Shown here piece after piece: positions 22,510 through 31,589 of a stretch of DNA of 41,678 nucleotides; the stretch's first letter is position 1, and each line of letters opens with the position of its first letter. Made by a program: the position numbers and the translations under genes. A model generated the notes under the pieces. It did no database searches, had not been told where the DNA came from, and saw only the letters and a list, made by a program, of their open reading frames with translations. Origin of the DNA: Candidatus Eisenbacteria bacterium RBG_16_71_46. Lineage in GTDB: Bacteria > Eisenbacteria > RBG-16-71-46. The DNA is taken from positions 69,215-110,892 of the forward strand of contig MFFQ01000023.1 of the NCBI GenBank assembly GCA_001780165.1, in the 5' to 3' direction.

Positions 22510-24609
22510 TCAGGGTTCGATCCCGCGCTGGGGAGCCGCGTAGCGCGCGAGCGTCGAATCGAGCACGGCGCGCAGCGGCGCGATCCACGGGTCCCGCATG
22601 CCGACGCGGTTCACCCGCTCCCCCGGATCGGCGGCGAGGTCGAAGACCTCGACCGTCTCGCGGTCGAGTCCGAGGATGATCTTGCGGCGCGCGACCGGAT
22701 CCACCAGCGCGACTTGCCCGCGATCGGGAGGCAGCGCCGCGAAGCGCCGCGAGAAACCGCGCCGGGGATGGAACAGGTAGATCCGGCGCGCTTCGGGTCG
22801 CCGGAGCGGATCGGCCAGGACCGGCCACAGCGATCGCCCGGGGCCCGGCCCCGGGGCGATTCCCGCCGCGAGCAGCAGGGTGGGGTACAGGTCCACCTGC
22901 GCCACGGTGCCGGGACGCGGCCCCGGGACCACCCCGGGGCCGCTCACCATCAGCGGCACGCGCACCGCCGGCTCGTAGAGGGTCAGGTTGTGGTTGAAAT
23001 GCCCGTGCTCACCCAGCTCCTCCCCGTGATCGGCGCTGACCACCACGATCGTGCTGCGCTCGAGCCCCCGGGCGCGCAACTCGGCGAAGAGGAGGCCCGA
23101 CAGCGCGTCCACCTTTGCCAATCCCTGCGCGTAGCGCTGGATTTGGCTGCGGCGCCGGTAGGAGGCGGGGCGGAACGGATTGAGCACCCCGGAATGGATG
23201 TCGAGGAAGTGAAACCAGACGAACCCGGGCGGACCCTCTCCCGGTGCCGCGAGCCCCGCCACCGCCTGGCGGATCAGCTCCGGCGTATCGCCTTCGCCAT
23301 GCACGATCTGCGGCCAGCCATAGGCGCTGTCGGCGAACGAGTCGTAATTGGCCCGCGCGCGGAGTGCGTAGCCGGCGTGCGCGAGGCGCTCCGGCAGATA
23401 GCGACCCGGCTCGACGCCGCGCAGCAGCGCGGGCAGGTAGTCGCCCGCGAACAGGCTGTTGAAGCTGTCCAGTGTTCCCGCGGCGTGCGAGTAGCAGGCC
23501 TCGAACACCGCGGCGTGGCGGGCGAGCGAGTCGAGGGTGGGTGTGGCGGGCTGCAGGTCGCCGAGCGGGGAATCGGTGTGCGCGCCGCGGTCGAGCACGT
23601 CGAGCCGGCAGGCGTCGAGCGTCACGAGCAGGAGGTTCGGGCGCGTCGCGAAGCGCGGCGCGTCCCGCCCGGTGTCCGCGAGCGCGGGGTCCCGGTCCAC
23701 CGCGGCCATCGGCGGCAGCACCGGCGGCGGCACCCGCGGATCGAGCGGCGCGGTGTCCCAGCCCGCGACCAGCGGGCGAGGAGTCCAGCCGTCTCGGTCC
23801 CAGTCGAGCCCGCGCCCCAGCAGGTTCACCGACCTGCGGGCCGTGACGCCCCGGAACTTGAGCAGCGCCGTCACCTCGGGGCTCGTGCGCGCCACGTGGT
23901 CGGTCGCCCACGTGAGCGCCAGCGCAGCCACGCCGCCCACGATCGCGTGGCGGCCCCGCGGCCGCGGCAGGAGCAGGAGGATGAGCGCGACGCCCCCGAA
24001 CAGGGCGGTGTCGAGCAACATGTGCACCCCGTAGCTCGACTGGGGCGCGAAGTGGACGTCCACCGCGTAGAGGGCGAGGAGTCCCATTCCGAGCGCGGCG
24101 GCGGTGAGCCTGTTCCAGGGCCGCCGCGCGCCCGGGGCCAGCAGCGGGCGGATCCCGGACCAGGCCAATCCCGCGGCGGCGCCGGCCGCCACCGCCGTGG
24201 CCAGGGCCAGCGGCGCGCGGGCCAGCAGTGGGTCGAAGCGCACCGTGAAGGTCAGGGCGTAGAGCGTCCAGCCCGCACCGATCAGCCCGGCCAGGGCCCC
24301 GCGCAGCGCGCGCCGCGGCGCCCCGGCGAGGCCGATGCGGCGCTCGAGCGCGCGCCCCGCGGCGAGCGCGCAACCGGCGGCGAGCCCCAGCGCGCATCCC
24401 GCGAGCGCGTCGTAGCCCACCGTGAGCAGGAGGTAGCGCGCGGCGCCGCCCGCGCCACCGAGAAAGGCGCGCAGCCCGACCCCGCGCTCGATACCCTCGA
24501 AGGCGCCGAGCACGAGCCCGGTGAGCAGGCCGAGCGCCGCCGCTCGCAGCGGCAGCGCCAGGCCCGCACTCCCGCGCCCGGACAGTGTGCCGCCGCCCGC
24601 GTCGCTCAC
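22510..24609 (-). CDS. Membrane-anchored alkaline-phosphatase-superfamily (sulfatase-like) protein
   Basis: A 699-residue protein. The first 245 residues hold about six or seven membrane segments. A DWDRDGW loop (about 269-275) resembles a calcium-binding turn. The catalytic domain starts at about 323: NLLLVTLDACRLDVL with metal ligand Asp332, then AGTLDSFNSLFAG with Thr379 in the nucleophile position, FVWFHFLDIHSG, and VVSADHGEELGEHGHFNH. Formylglycine sulfatases need C/S-x-P-x-R, which is missing; a threonine nucleophile suggests a phospho-group transferase or phosphodiesterase, as in LtaS or phosphoethanolamine transferases. The GTG overlaps the previous stop. It may decorate the polymer in the periplasm; substrate unknown. 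Confidence 0.8.
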   Translation of the reverse strand: MSDAGGGTLSGRGSAGLALPLRAAALGLLTGLVLGAFEGIERGVGLRAFLGGAGGAARYLLLTVGYDALAGCALGLAAGCALAAGRALERRIGLAGAPRRALRGALAGLIGAGWTLYALTFTVRFDPLLARAPLALATAVAAGAAAGLAWSGIRPLLAPGARRPWNRLTAAALGMGLLALYAVDVHFAPQSSYGVHMLLDTALFGGVALILLLLPRPRGRHAIVGGVAALALTWATDHVARTSPEVTALLKFRGVTARRSVNLLGRGLDWDRDGWTPRPLVAGWDTAPLDPRVPPPVLPPMAAVDRDPALADTGRDAPRFATRPNLLLVTLDACRLDVLDRGAHTDSPLGDLQPATPTLDSLARHAAVFEACYSHAAGTLDSFNSLFAGDYLPALLRGVEPGRYLPERLAHAGYALRARANYDSFADSAYGWPQIVHGEGDTPELIRQAVAGLAAPGEGPPGFVWFHFLDIHSGVLNPFRPASYRRRSQIQRYAQGLAKVDALSGLLFAELRARGLERSTIVVVSADHGEELGEHGHFNHNLTLYEPAVRVPLMVSGPGVVPGPRPGTVAQVDLYPTLLLAAGIAPGPGPGRSLWPVLADPLRRPEARRIYLFHPRRGFSRRFAALPPDRGQVALVDPVARRKIILGLDRETVEVFDLAADPGERVNRVGMRDPWIAPLRAVLDSTLARYAAPQRGIEP

Positions 24610-25319
24610 GCGCCCTTCCGCGCGGCCACGATGTAGAAGCCGCCGAAGCGAGCGAGCGGTCCGCGGCATAGGGCGCGCTCGGCCGCCCGCAGCGCGGCCC
24701 CCGCCAGCGGCACGCGGTGCAGGAGCGGGTGCGGGGTCAGGATGACGATGCCGCCCGCCCCGATGGTCCGCGTCCCGGGCGGCAGGAGGGCGCGAACCCG
24801 CTCCGGCGTGTGATACGCGGTGAAGACCTCGCGGTCGTGCGAGGCCTGCCCCACGCGCACCGACCACCAACGCAATCGCTTCCACAGGCCACGCAGGCTG
24901 CGGGGATTGTAGAACTCGAGCAGCGCCACCCCGCCCTGGTCCAGCACGCGGACGATCTCCGCGAGCGCGACCTCGAGATCGGGCACGTGCGGCAGCACCT
25001 TGAACGAGTACACCAGGTCGAAGCTGCGGTCGCGAAAGGGCAGGTGGGTGGCGGAGGCCTGCCCCACCGGGAGCCCGCGGCGGCGGGCGTGGGCGAGCAT
25101 GCCGCCCGAGAGGTCCACGCCCACGGCGGCGGGTGCGAAGTCGCGCACCCGCCACAGGATCTGTCCGGTGCCGCAGCCCACCTCCAGGACCCGCGGGCCC
25201 GGCAGCCAATGGCGGACGCAGTCGGCCTCCAGATCGTCGATGTGCGCATGGTAGCCGCGCGAGCGCGCATCGTCGTAGTTGCGGCTGAAGTCGTCGTAAT
25301 AGCTCCGCGGATCCTTCAT
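24606..25319 (-). CDS. SAM-dependent class I methyltransferase
   Basis: A 237-residue methyltransferase. Motif I is VLEVGCGTG (44-52), followed by GVDLSGGMLAHARR, ASATHLPFRDRSFDLVYSFKVLPHV (motif II region) and IVRVLDQGGVALLEFYNP, the usual Methyltransf_11 order. The C-terminal part (GIVILTPHPLLHRV to FGGFYIVAARKG) is like other SAM methyltransferases in O-antigen loci. It could methylate a sugar or a lipid carrier-linked unit; the target is not known. The ATG overlaps the previous stop (ATGA) and GAGAGGAG lies just upstream. Confidence 0.88.
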   Translation of the reverse strand: MKDPRSYYDDFSRNYDDARSRGYHAHIDDLEADCVRHWLPGPRVLEVGCGTGQILWRVRDFAPAAVGVDLSGGMLAHARRRGLPVGQASATHLPFRDRSFDLVYSFKVLPHVPDLEVALAEIVRVLDQGGVALLEFYNPRSLRGLWKRLRWWSVRVGQASHDREVFTAYHTPERVRALLPPGTRTIGAGGIVILTPHPLLHRVPLAGAALRAAERALCRGPLARFGGFYIVAARKGA

Positions 25320-26428
25320 CGCTCCTCTCGATCCCGTTGCCGGCTCCCGGCCTCGATCCCGTCGTAGATCGCCTCGTAGGCGCGCGCGACCCCAAGTGCC
25401 GTGTGGCGCTCGAGGAAGCGCCGCCGCCCCGCCTCGCCCCAGGCCCGGCCCCGCTCCGGCAGAGAGCGCAGCGCGGACTGCCACGCGTCGGCGGCGGCGG
25501 GCAGCACCGCCCCCGCCCCGGCCACCGCTTCCGCCAGCGGCGGGAGATCGCTCGCGAGCAGCGGGCGGGACTCGCGCCATGCTTCGAGGATCACCAGCGG
25601 CAGGTCGGTCTTGCCGTACAGCGATTCCGCCGGGAAGAGAACGGCCTCGCAGGCGGCGACCAGCGCCGGCAGGTCGGGAACCGTGCCGAGGGCGCGAAGG
25701 CGCGGCTCGAGCCCGAGAGAAAGAGCGCGCGCTTCCACGATCCGGCGATGGGCCTCCGCGCGCGGGGTCTTCGCCCGCCCCGCCAGCACCAACATCGGCA
25801 GCTCCGGACTCCGATTCCAGATGTCGAGCAGCAGCGCGTGTCCCCCGGAGAACTCGTAGTCGCCGGGGTAGAGCATGAACGGCGGCTCGATACCGGCCGC
25901 GCGGCAGGCGGCCGCCGCCCGCGCGGCGCCCACCGGCGCGTCCTCCGCGAGCCCCGGCGGGATGACCATGGCTGCATCCATGTCCATGCCGAGTGCGCGC
26001 GCGGTGTGCAACGACAGGGTCACGGTGCGGTCGGCGAAGAGCAGCCGTGCGGGATCGGCCCCGGCCCGGGGGGCGCTGAGCACGGTGTGGATCGTCGGGC
26101 GGCGGCAGGCACGGGCCAGGGCGCGCGCCACGCGGCTGGCGGCGGGATGAGGCTGGAAGAAGAAGTGCAGGGCGTCGACCGCGCCGCGCAGGCGCCACAC
26201 CGCGGCGAGCAGGCGGAGCTGCTGGAGCGGCCCCGGCCGATAGTCGCCGGCGCCCCGATAGAGCGGGTGCGCACGCACGCGCGCGGGCCACTCGGCGCGG
26301 CCCTCCGGCGTCACCAGCACGTGCAGTTCGTGTCGCCCGCTCGCCGCACGCGCCAGATCGCGCGGAACCAGCTTGGCGCTGTCGTTCCACGGCGGCACGA
26401 GTGGCTTGGTGACGAGCAGCACCCTCAT
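25316..26428 (-). CDS. Glycosyltransferase family 4
   Basis: A 370-residue GT-B protein beginning MRVLLVTKPLVPPWNDSAK. The middle carries FMLYPGDYEFSGGHALLLDI, MLVLAGRAKTPRAEAHRRI and the C-domain ends with AVLFPAESLYGKTDLPLVILEAW, in which an acidic residue and Leu-Glu-Ala match the E-x7-E zone of retaining GT4 enzymes. Coupled by ATGA to the previous gene and by ATGA to the methyltransferase. Specificity is not known. Confidence 0.83.
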   Translation of the reverse strand: MRVLLVTKPLVPPWNDSAKLVPRDLARAASGRHELHVLVTPEGRAEWPARVRAHPLYRGAGDYRPGPLQQLRLLAAVWRLRGAVDALHFFFQPHPAASRVARALARACRRPTIHTVLSAPRAGADPARLLFADRTVTLSLHTARALGMDMDAAMVIPPGLAEDAPVGAARAAAACRAAGIEPPFMLYPGDYEFSGGHALLLDIWNRSPELPMLVLAGRAKTPRAEAHRRIVEARALSLGLEPRLRALGTVPDLPALVAACEAVLFPAESLYGKTDLPLVILEAWRESRPLLASDLPPLAEAVAGAGAVLPAAADAWQSALRSLPERGRAWGEAGRRRFLERHTALGVARAYEAIYDGIEAGSRQRDREER

Positions 26429-27204
26429 CCCGCCTCGCCGATGCGCTTGGAGCCGAAGGCCGGCGCGTGGACCGGCGGCCGCCGCACGACCGAGTGCTCG
26501 AGGCGCCGCTCGATCCCCCGCCACAGGATGCGAGCGCAGATCCAGGGCGGGTCGAGCAGCGGGCGGATGCCCGATACCTCGTCCCCGTAGAGGGCCCGCA
26601 CCGGGACCTCGACCACCCGCGCCCGCATGCGCTGCGCTTCGAGACGCAGGAAGGCGGGGAACCCGTAGCCCGGCGGCAGCCGCCGGCGGTCGAGCCGCCC
26701 GAGAAAGTCGGCGCCCGCGGCGGTGAATCCGCACTGGCTGTCGCCCACCCGAGCGCCGGCGGCCCACGAACAGGAGGCGCTGAGCAGGGCATTGCCCCAG
26801 TGGCGCGCGAGCGGCATCCGCCCATTCGGGCGCCCGCACCGAAACCGGTTGCCCTGGACGTAGTCGGCCGCGCCGCGCGCGATCGGCCGGACCAGCGTTT
26901 CGAGCTCCGCAAGGTCCATCTGGGCGTCGGCCGCCACCACCGCCACCACCTCCGCCCCGATGTCGAGCGCCCTGGCGTATCCGGCCACGATCGCGGCACC
27001 GACGCCGCGTCCGGGCGACAGGCGCATCGGGAGCGCGCGCGGGTCATGCCAGGCGCGGATGACGTCCCAGGTGCGGTCGCGGCTTCCGTCATCCACCGGG
27101 ACCACGCTCGACACCCAGGGCGGAACCGCCGCGAGCACGCGCGGTAGCAATCGTTCCTCGTCACGGGCGGGGATCACCACTGCCACACGGGCGCCGTCCG
27201 TCAC
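26425..27204 (-). CDS. Glycosyltransferase family 2 (DPM1-like)
   Basis: A 259-residue GT-A enzyme: VAVVIPARDEERLLPRVLAA, VVPVDDGSRDRTWDVI, GVGAAIVAGYARALD, VVAADAQMDLAELETL in the D-x-D position (here ADAQMD), VQGNRFRCGRPNGRMP, and SQCGFTAAGADFL. It lacks membrane helices. Such enzymes often make polyprenyl-phosphate-linked sugars or add a sugar to a lipid-linked unit. The GTG at 27204 has GGAGGAGG upstream and makes a GTGA overlap. Confidence 0.88.
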   Translation of the reverse strand: MTDGARVAVVIPARDEERLLPRVLAAVPPWVSSVVPVDDGSRDRTWDVIRAWHDPRALPMRLSPGRGVGAAIVAGYARALDIGAEVVAVVAADAQMDLAELETLVRPIARGAADYVQGNRFRCGRPNGRMPLARHWGNALLSASCSWAAGARVGDSQCGFTAAGADFLGRLDRRRLPPGYGFPAFLRLEAQRMRARVVEVPVRALYGDEVSGIRPLLDPPWICARILWRGIERRLEHSVVRRPPVHAPAFGSKRIGEAG

Positions 27205-28397
27205 GCCGCCTCCTCCTGCGCGCGGCGGAGCCACTGGTCCCAGCGAGGCAGCACCAGGTCGGATGCAAAACGCTGGCCGGCGCGGGCCGCGCGCACCCGC
27301 AGCGCCCCGAGGCGCTCGGGGTCGGCAGCGGCCGTGAGCGCGGCCGCCAGCGCGCCGATGCGGGCGCCGTCGTCGCGGGCGTCGTACACGATTCCGGCCC
27401 CGCTCCTGGCCAGCAGCTCGCCCAGCGCACCCTCGCGCGGCGCCACCACCGGCACTCCCCGCGCCAGCGCTTCCGCCGCGGCATGCGGCAGCCCCTCGCC
27501 GCGCCCGTCCGCGAGACGCCGCGAGCTCAGCACCACGAGGTGCGCGGCGTCGATCGCGGCCTCCTTCGCCGGCCCGTCGAGCACGCCGGGGAATCGCACC
27601 GGGATGGCCAGCGCCGCTGCGCGCGCGCGCAGTGCCGCCTCGAGCGTTCCGGCCCCGGCGAAGGTCAGGTCTCCCGCGCATCCCGGATCGAGCCGTGCGG
27701 CTGCCTCGAGCAGGAGATCGGGGCCCTTGATCGGCTCGAACCTGCCGAGGAACAAGAGCCGCAAGGGACCACCGGTCGGCGCGCCCCGCCCGGCGGCGGA
27801 GGCGACGGGTAGAGGCACGCACGCGACGCGCGCGCCGCCCAGCGCGTGCGCGACGCGCTGCGCCGTGTGCTCCGCGGGCGCAATCAGCGTGGTGCGAGCG
27901 AAGAGCGCGGCGAGGCGGCCGCGGGCCCCGGGGAGGCGCGCCAGCCGCTCGAGGACGTGCACGTCCGCGCCGTGCGCGGTCGCGAGGTGCCCGAGCGAGT
28001 GGCGGCGGGCGAGCCCGGCGCCGAGCGCCCCGCTCGGCAGCAGCCAGTGGCTCCAGATCAGGTCGTAGCCGCCCGACGCCAGTCGCCGGTCGGCCTCCGC
28101 GAGGAGTCCGTGGAGCATGCCGGGCACCAGCAGCCACTTCAATGGCCGCCGCGCCAGCTCTTCCGGAATGCCGGCGGCGTGCGCGAGACCGCCGCCCGCA
28201 TGCCCGCCGGGATAGGACACCGGAATCACGCGGATTGGCCGCTCCGCCCCGCCCACGCCACCGCCCGCCGGGGCCGGCGTCACCACGTCGAAGTCCCAGC
28301 CGCGCCCCGCGAGGCCCTCGAGCAGGGTGGCGAGAAAGCGCCCGCTGAGCAGGCCGATGCGCGCCGGGTACGAGGTCGTCAGCACCAGAGCCCTCAC
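27201..28397 (-). CDS. Glycosyltransferase family 4
   Basis: A 398-residue GT-B enzyme beginning VRALVLTTSYPARIGLLSGRF. DLIWSHWLLPSGALGAGL and TAHGADVHVLERL belong to the N-domain; LRLLFLGRFEPIKGPDLLLEA opens the C-domain; VVLSSRRLADGRGEGLPHAAAEAL carries the E-x7-E zone. The order matches GT4 enzymes that read PxxxGxxxPxxxxEAMA. It is coupled to the flippase gene (GTGA) and to the GT2 gene (GTGA). Substrate unknown. Confidence 0.87.
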   Translation of the reverse strand: MRALVLTTSYPARIGLLSGRFLATLLEGLAGRGWDFDVVTPAPAGGGVGGAERPIRVIPVSYPGGHAGGGLAHAAGIPEELARRPLKWLLVPGMLHGLLAEADRRLASGGYDLIWSHWLLPSGALGAGLARRHSLGHLATAHGADVHVLERLARLPGARGRLAALFARTTLIAPAEHTAQRVAHALGGARVACVPLPVASAAGRGAPTGGPLRLLFLGRFEPIKGPDLLLEAAARLDPGCAGDLTFAGAGTLEAALRARAAALAIPVRFPGVLDGPAKEAAIDAAHLVVLSSRRLADGRGEGLPHAAAEALARGVPVVAPREGALGELLARSGAGIVYDARDDGARIGALAAALTAAADPERLGALRVRAARAGQRFASDLVLPRWDQWLRRAQEEAA

Positions 28398-29896
28398 GCC
28401 GCGGCCCCTCCCGCGCCGCCCGGCCGGTGGCCCCGGGGCAGCGCGATCTCGCCGCTCGCGACCAGGAACACCAGGCCGGCCACCGCAAGCAGGGCCAGCT
28501 CCAGCACCAGCAGGGCGCCTGCGGGCCGCCACCACCAGGCGACCCCACCGAGGAGCAGGGCGAGGAAGACGCCGCGAGCGACACTCGCCCACGGCATCAC
28601 GGGTCCGAAGGCGCGACGCACGACGCCGAGTCCAAGAGCAAAACCGAGTCCCATCCCGACGAGGTCGCCGAGCGCGGCGCCGGCCGGGCCCAGCAGCGGG
28701 AAGAACGCCACGCCCGCGATCACCTGTCCGGCGAAGCCCGCGCCGAGCAGGATCACTCCGGCGCGCGGCCGGCCGGCACCGGCGAGCGCGGTGGCGACCA
28801 GGAAGGCTCCCGTCCACAGTGCGTAGGCCGGTCCGAGCAGCGCGAGCCAGCCTCCGCCGCCCCGATACGCCGCTCCGTAGAGCAGCGCCACGAGATTTGG
28901 CCCGGCGATCCCGAGCAGTGCGGCGCCGGGGATCACCGTCACCGCCAGATAGCGAAGGGCGCCGCGCAGGATGCGGCGTCCTTCGGCCGGGTCGGGCGCG
29001 TCGCCGAGGCGGGCGAGGTGGGGAAAGACCACGAGCGTGATCGGGATCAGCAGCTGGTAGAGGAGCTGCGCCAGCGTGATCGCCGCACGGTAGAGACCCG
29101 CCTGCTGGTTGGCGATCGCCGGATCCGACATCCGCTTGACGATCCACAGGTCCGCGCTCAGCACCAGGTTCGCCACCAGGGTGAGGGCCACCAACCAGCC
29201 GCCAAACCCGAGGTAGGCGCGCGCCGAGAAGCCGTCCGCGCCGCGCGGGGCGCCGCGCACGGCGAAGAACGAGATGCCGAGGATGAGGAACGCGGCGAGC
29301 GTGAACCCGGCGGCGGCGCCGACCACGCCGAGGCCGAGTCCGACCGCGCCGAGCACGAGCGCGAGCTTGAGGGTCGAGAACGTGGAATCGAGCGCCGCCT
29401 GCCGACCGAAACGCCGGCCTCCGTTGAGGAAGCCGACGTTGGCGGCGTAGAGGGCGTAGGCGAACACGATCCCCGCCGCCACCTGCAGCGGCGTCACCAG
29501 GCCGGGGTCGCGAAAGCCCCGCCCGACGAGGGGCGCCGCCGATGCGAGCGCGAGGGACAACCCGAACCCTAGTGCCAACTGCACCCTTCGCGCCCCGCGC
29601 AGCACCGACCCCGCCCGGTCCGGGTCGCGCGCGACGAAGCGGGACACGGTGCTGAGGCTGGCGCCGATGAGCACGTTGTTGAGCACCGACACGATCGAGA
29701 TCACGACCGAGTAGAGCCCGAAGCGCTCCGGTCCCAGCAGCCGGGTGAGACCGAAGTAGAGCGCGTAGCCGGAGAGGACGAACCACACCTTTGCCCCGGT
29801 GATCACCGTGACCCCGCCCGCGAGGCGGGCGGGGTGCGCGGGGCGGGTGGCGGCCGCAGCGGCGGCATCCGAGGGCGCTGCAGACGGACCGATCAT
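28394..29896 (-). CDS. Wzx-type polysaccharide flippase (MATE/MOP superfamily)
   Basis: A 500-residue protein with about 12-14 membrane helices, beginning after a short Ala-rich N-terminus: ITGAKVWFVLSGYALYFGL, LLGPERFGLYSVVISIVSVLNNVLIG, and LVLSADLWIVKRM, then QAGLYRAAITLAQLLYQLLIPIT, matching the PST/MOP exporter layout (GLYRAA...PIT...FP). It would move the lipid-linked repeat unit across the inner membrane. ATG at 29896 overlaps the previous stop (ATGA). A flippase next to an initiating transferase and a polymerase-type protein supports a Wzx/Wzy pathway. Confidence 0.9.
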   Translation of the reverse strand: MIGPSAAPSDAAAAAATRPAHPARLAGGVTVITGAKVWFVLSGYALYFGLTRLLGPERFGLYSVVISIVSVLNNVLIGASLSTVSRFVARDPDRAGSVLRGARRVQLALGFGLSLALASAAPLVGRGFRDPGLVTPLQVAAGIVFAYALYAANVGFLNGGRRFGRQAALDSTFSTLKLALVLGAVGLGLGVVGAAAGFTLAAFLILGISFFAVRGAPRGADGFSARAYLGFGGWLVALTLVANLVLSADLWIVKRMSDPAIANQQAGLYRAAITLAQLLYQLLIPITLVVFPHLARLGDAPDPAEGRRILRGALRYLAVTVIPGAALLGIAGPNLVALLYGAAYRGGGGWLALLGPAYALWTGAFLVATALAGAGRPRAGVILLGAGFAGQVIAGVAFFPLLGPAGAALGDLVGMGLGFALGLGVVRRAFGPVMPWASVARGVFLALLLGGVAWWWRPAGALLVLELALLAVAGLVFLVASGEIALPRGHRPGGAGGAAA

Positions 29897-31194
29897 CGCG
29901 GCGAAACCGCCGCCCGCGGATGCCGGGCTCCGAGGCCGAGCCCGATCGCCGCGGCGACGAAGGGCGCGGTGGGAATGCTGTGCCGGAACAGGGCCAGCAG
30001 CGGCAAGTACATCGCCCAGGTGAGGAAGACGGCGGCGAAGCAGATCGTGACGAGCCAGCGCAGGGCCGGGTCGCGCCAGGCGCGCGCAAGCCCGAAGCCG
30101 AACAGGCCCAGCCAGGCTACGCTGGTGGCGAGCAGCACCCGGGTCCTCGAAGCCGAGGCCGAGGCCGCCCAGAAGTCCACCGCGTTGCGCAGCATCTTCT
30201 CGACCAGATAGCCGGGCGAGCGGAACTTGGCGAGCATGATCTCGCGGTAGCGGCGCTCCTGCGCGAGATCGGCATGGGCATCGAGCATGGGCGGATAGGT
30301 GGCGCCGGGCGGGTGGCGTTCCACCGTCGCCGGGTATCGCTCCATCGGGACCGCGCCCCAGTCCGTGCGGCTCATGCCGTGCCCGGCCAGCCACTGCCGC
30401 GCGTGATCGAACACGTCGTCGTGGAAGGCGTTGTACCAGGTGAGGGTGTGGAAGGGCACGAAGGCGCCGCTCACCCGCGCGTTGCGCAGCCACCACGGGC
30501 TCATGACCGCCGCCCAGGCGATCGCCAGCGCCAGCACCACCTGCGCCGGGAGGCGCCGCCGACCCATCGAGGCGAGCGCCCACACCGCGACGATCGCCAG
30601 CAGGATCACGGCCGAGCCGCGGGTGAGGCACGCCAGAGCGAGCACCGCGCCGAGCACGGCCGCCGGGGCGACGTGCGGTCGCGCGCGGAGGCGCACGAGC
30701 AGGAGCAGCGATGTGGCGAGCAGCAGGTTGAGCATGGTCTCCGAGCTGCCCTTCGCCGCGTAATAGAACGTCGTGGGCCAGAAGGCGAAGGCGAGCCCCC
30801 CCGCGAGCGCGGCGAGGGGCGCCACCAGGCGGCCGAGCGCCGCCACCAGCAGCGCGGCGGCGGTGGCGTGCAGCAGCATGTCCACCGGCGTGGACGCGCG
30901 TGTGTTGCGCAGGCCGCAGAGCCTGAACAACCCCGCCAGGTAGATCGGATAGACCGGTCCCCGGGTCACAGTGGGGCGGTCCCAGTGGTCGAGGTTGGCG
31001 CTGAATCGGCCGTGGACCACCAGGTTCACCGCGATGTCGTCATATTCGTCGTTCATCCCGTCGCGGACCGAGCGGACGAAGTAGGAATGAAAGAACCCCG
31101 CGGCCGCCAGGCCCACGGCGGCGACGAGCAGCCAGGCGGCGAGCGGCGCACGGCTCGCGATCCAGCGCGACAACTGATCCATCGGGCTGCTCAC
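29893..31194 (-). CDS. GT-C fold membrane glycosyltransferase (GT39/PMT_2-like)
   Basis: A 433-residue protein with about nine or ten membrane helices. The first periplasmic loop has GMNDEYDDIAVNLVVHGRFS, an acidic pair typical of the GT-C active site, followed by TRGPVYPIYLAGLFRLCG as in many PMT_2 proteins. AAKGSSETMLNLLLATSLLLLVRLRARP is another conserved-looking stretch. It would use a polyprenyl-phosphate sugar and act outside the membrane. The first gene of block C; start GTG 31194 or ATG 31182, with no clear ribosome site for either. A promoter candidate lies at 31362-31391. Confidence 0.8.
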   Translation of the reverse strand: MSSPMDQLSRWIASRAPLAAWLLVAAVGLAAAGFFHSYFVRSVRDGMNDEYDDIAVNLVVHGRFSANLDHWDRPTVTRGPVYPIYLAGLFRLCGLRNTRASTPVDMLLHATAAALLVAALGRLVAPLAALAGGLAFAFWPTTFYYAAKGSSETMLNLLLATSLLLLVRLRARPHVAPAAVLGAVLALACLTRGSAVILLAIVAVWALASMGRRRLPAQVVLALAIAWAAVMSPWWLRNARVSGAFVPFHTLTWYNAFHDDVFDHARQWLAGHGMSRTDWGAVPMERYPATVERHPPGATYPPMLDAHADLAQERRYREIMLAKFRSPGYLVEKMLRNAVDFWAASASASRTRVLLATSVAWLGLFGFGLARAWRDPALRWLVTICFAAVFLTWAMYLPLLALFRHSIPTAPFVAAAIGLGLGARHPRAAVSPR

Positions 31195-31361
31195 GTCGGT
31201 TTTTGGGGTGGGTCCTGGCCCGTGATCTGGCGTGCGTCGCTCGGAGCCCGGCGCGCGCCGGGGAGGGTCCGGTTCGGGGCCGCGCGGAGATGTCTCCGGA
31301 CCGGACCGCGCGCCGCGCGGTGGCCGGTCGGACGGTGTCGTGGCGCCCGCTGAGACTCATG

Positions 31362-31391
31362 ACGCTACCATCCCGCTCGCCCCAGCGGCAA
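31362..31391 (-). promoter_or_regulatory. Candidate promoter of block C
   Basis: Minus strand TTGCCG (31391-31386), 18 bases, TAGCGT (31367-31362). The -35 is the recurrent one; the -10 is weak. The leader to 31194 would be about 160 bases. Confidence 0.35.
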
Positions 31392-31559
31392 GAGGCCGGG
31401 CCGGCACGCCGGCGCCCGCCGGAGTTCTCTCCGCAGGCGGCCATGCGAAATGCACCGATCCGGCGCCCGTGCTCCCGACAGCGCCGTCGGGGCCCGGCAC
31501 CTCGTGGCCGGGGCAAGGGTCGCCTCCGCGGCGCCGAGGCAGCGGGGGGGGGTTGAGGC

Positions 31560-31589
31560 TTGCCGCTGCGAGAGGGCCGCTGTTAGACT
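31560..31589 (+). promoter_or_regulatory. Candidate promoter of block D
   Basis: TTGCCG (31560-31565), 18 bases, TAGACT (31584-31589). The -10 is identical to that of galT. Initiation near 31596 would exclude an in-frame ATG at 31591 and supports the start at 31654. Confidence 0.5.

Noticed and set aside
22510-24609. True formylglycine-dependent sulfatase
   Set aside because: The C/S-x-P-x-R motif is missing and a threonine is at the nucleophile position.
31544-31552. Run of nine G as a phase-variable frameshift site
   Set aside because: It is intergenic, upstream of the plus promoter -35, and no coding frame crosses it. It could alter promoter spacing only if the promoter lay elsewhere.
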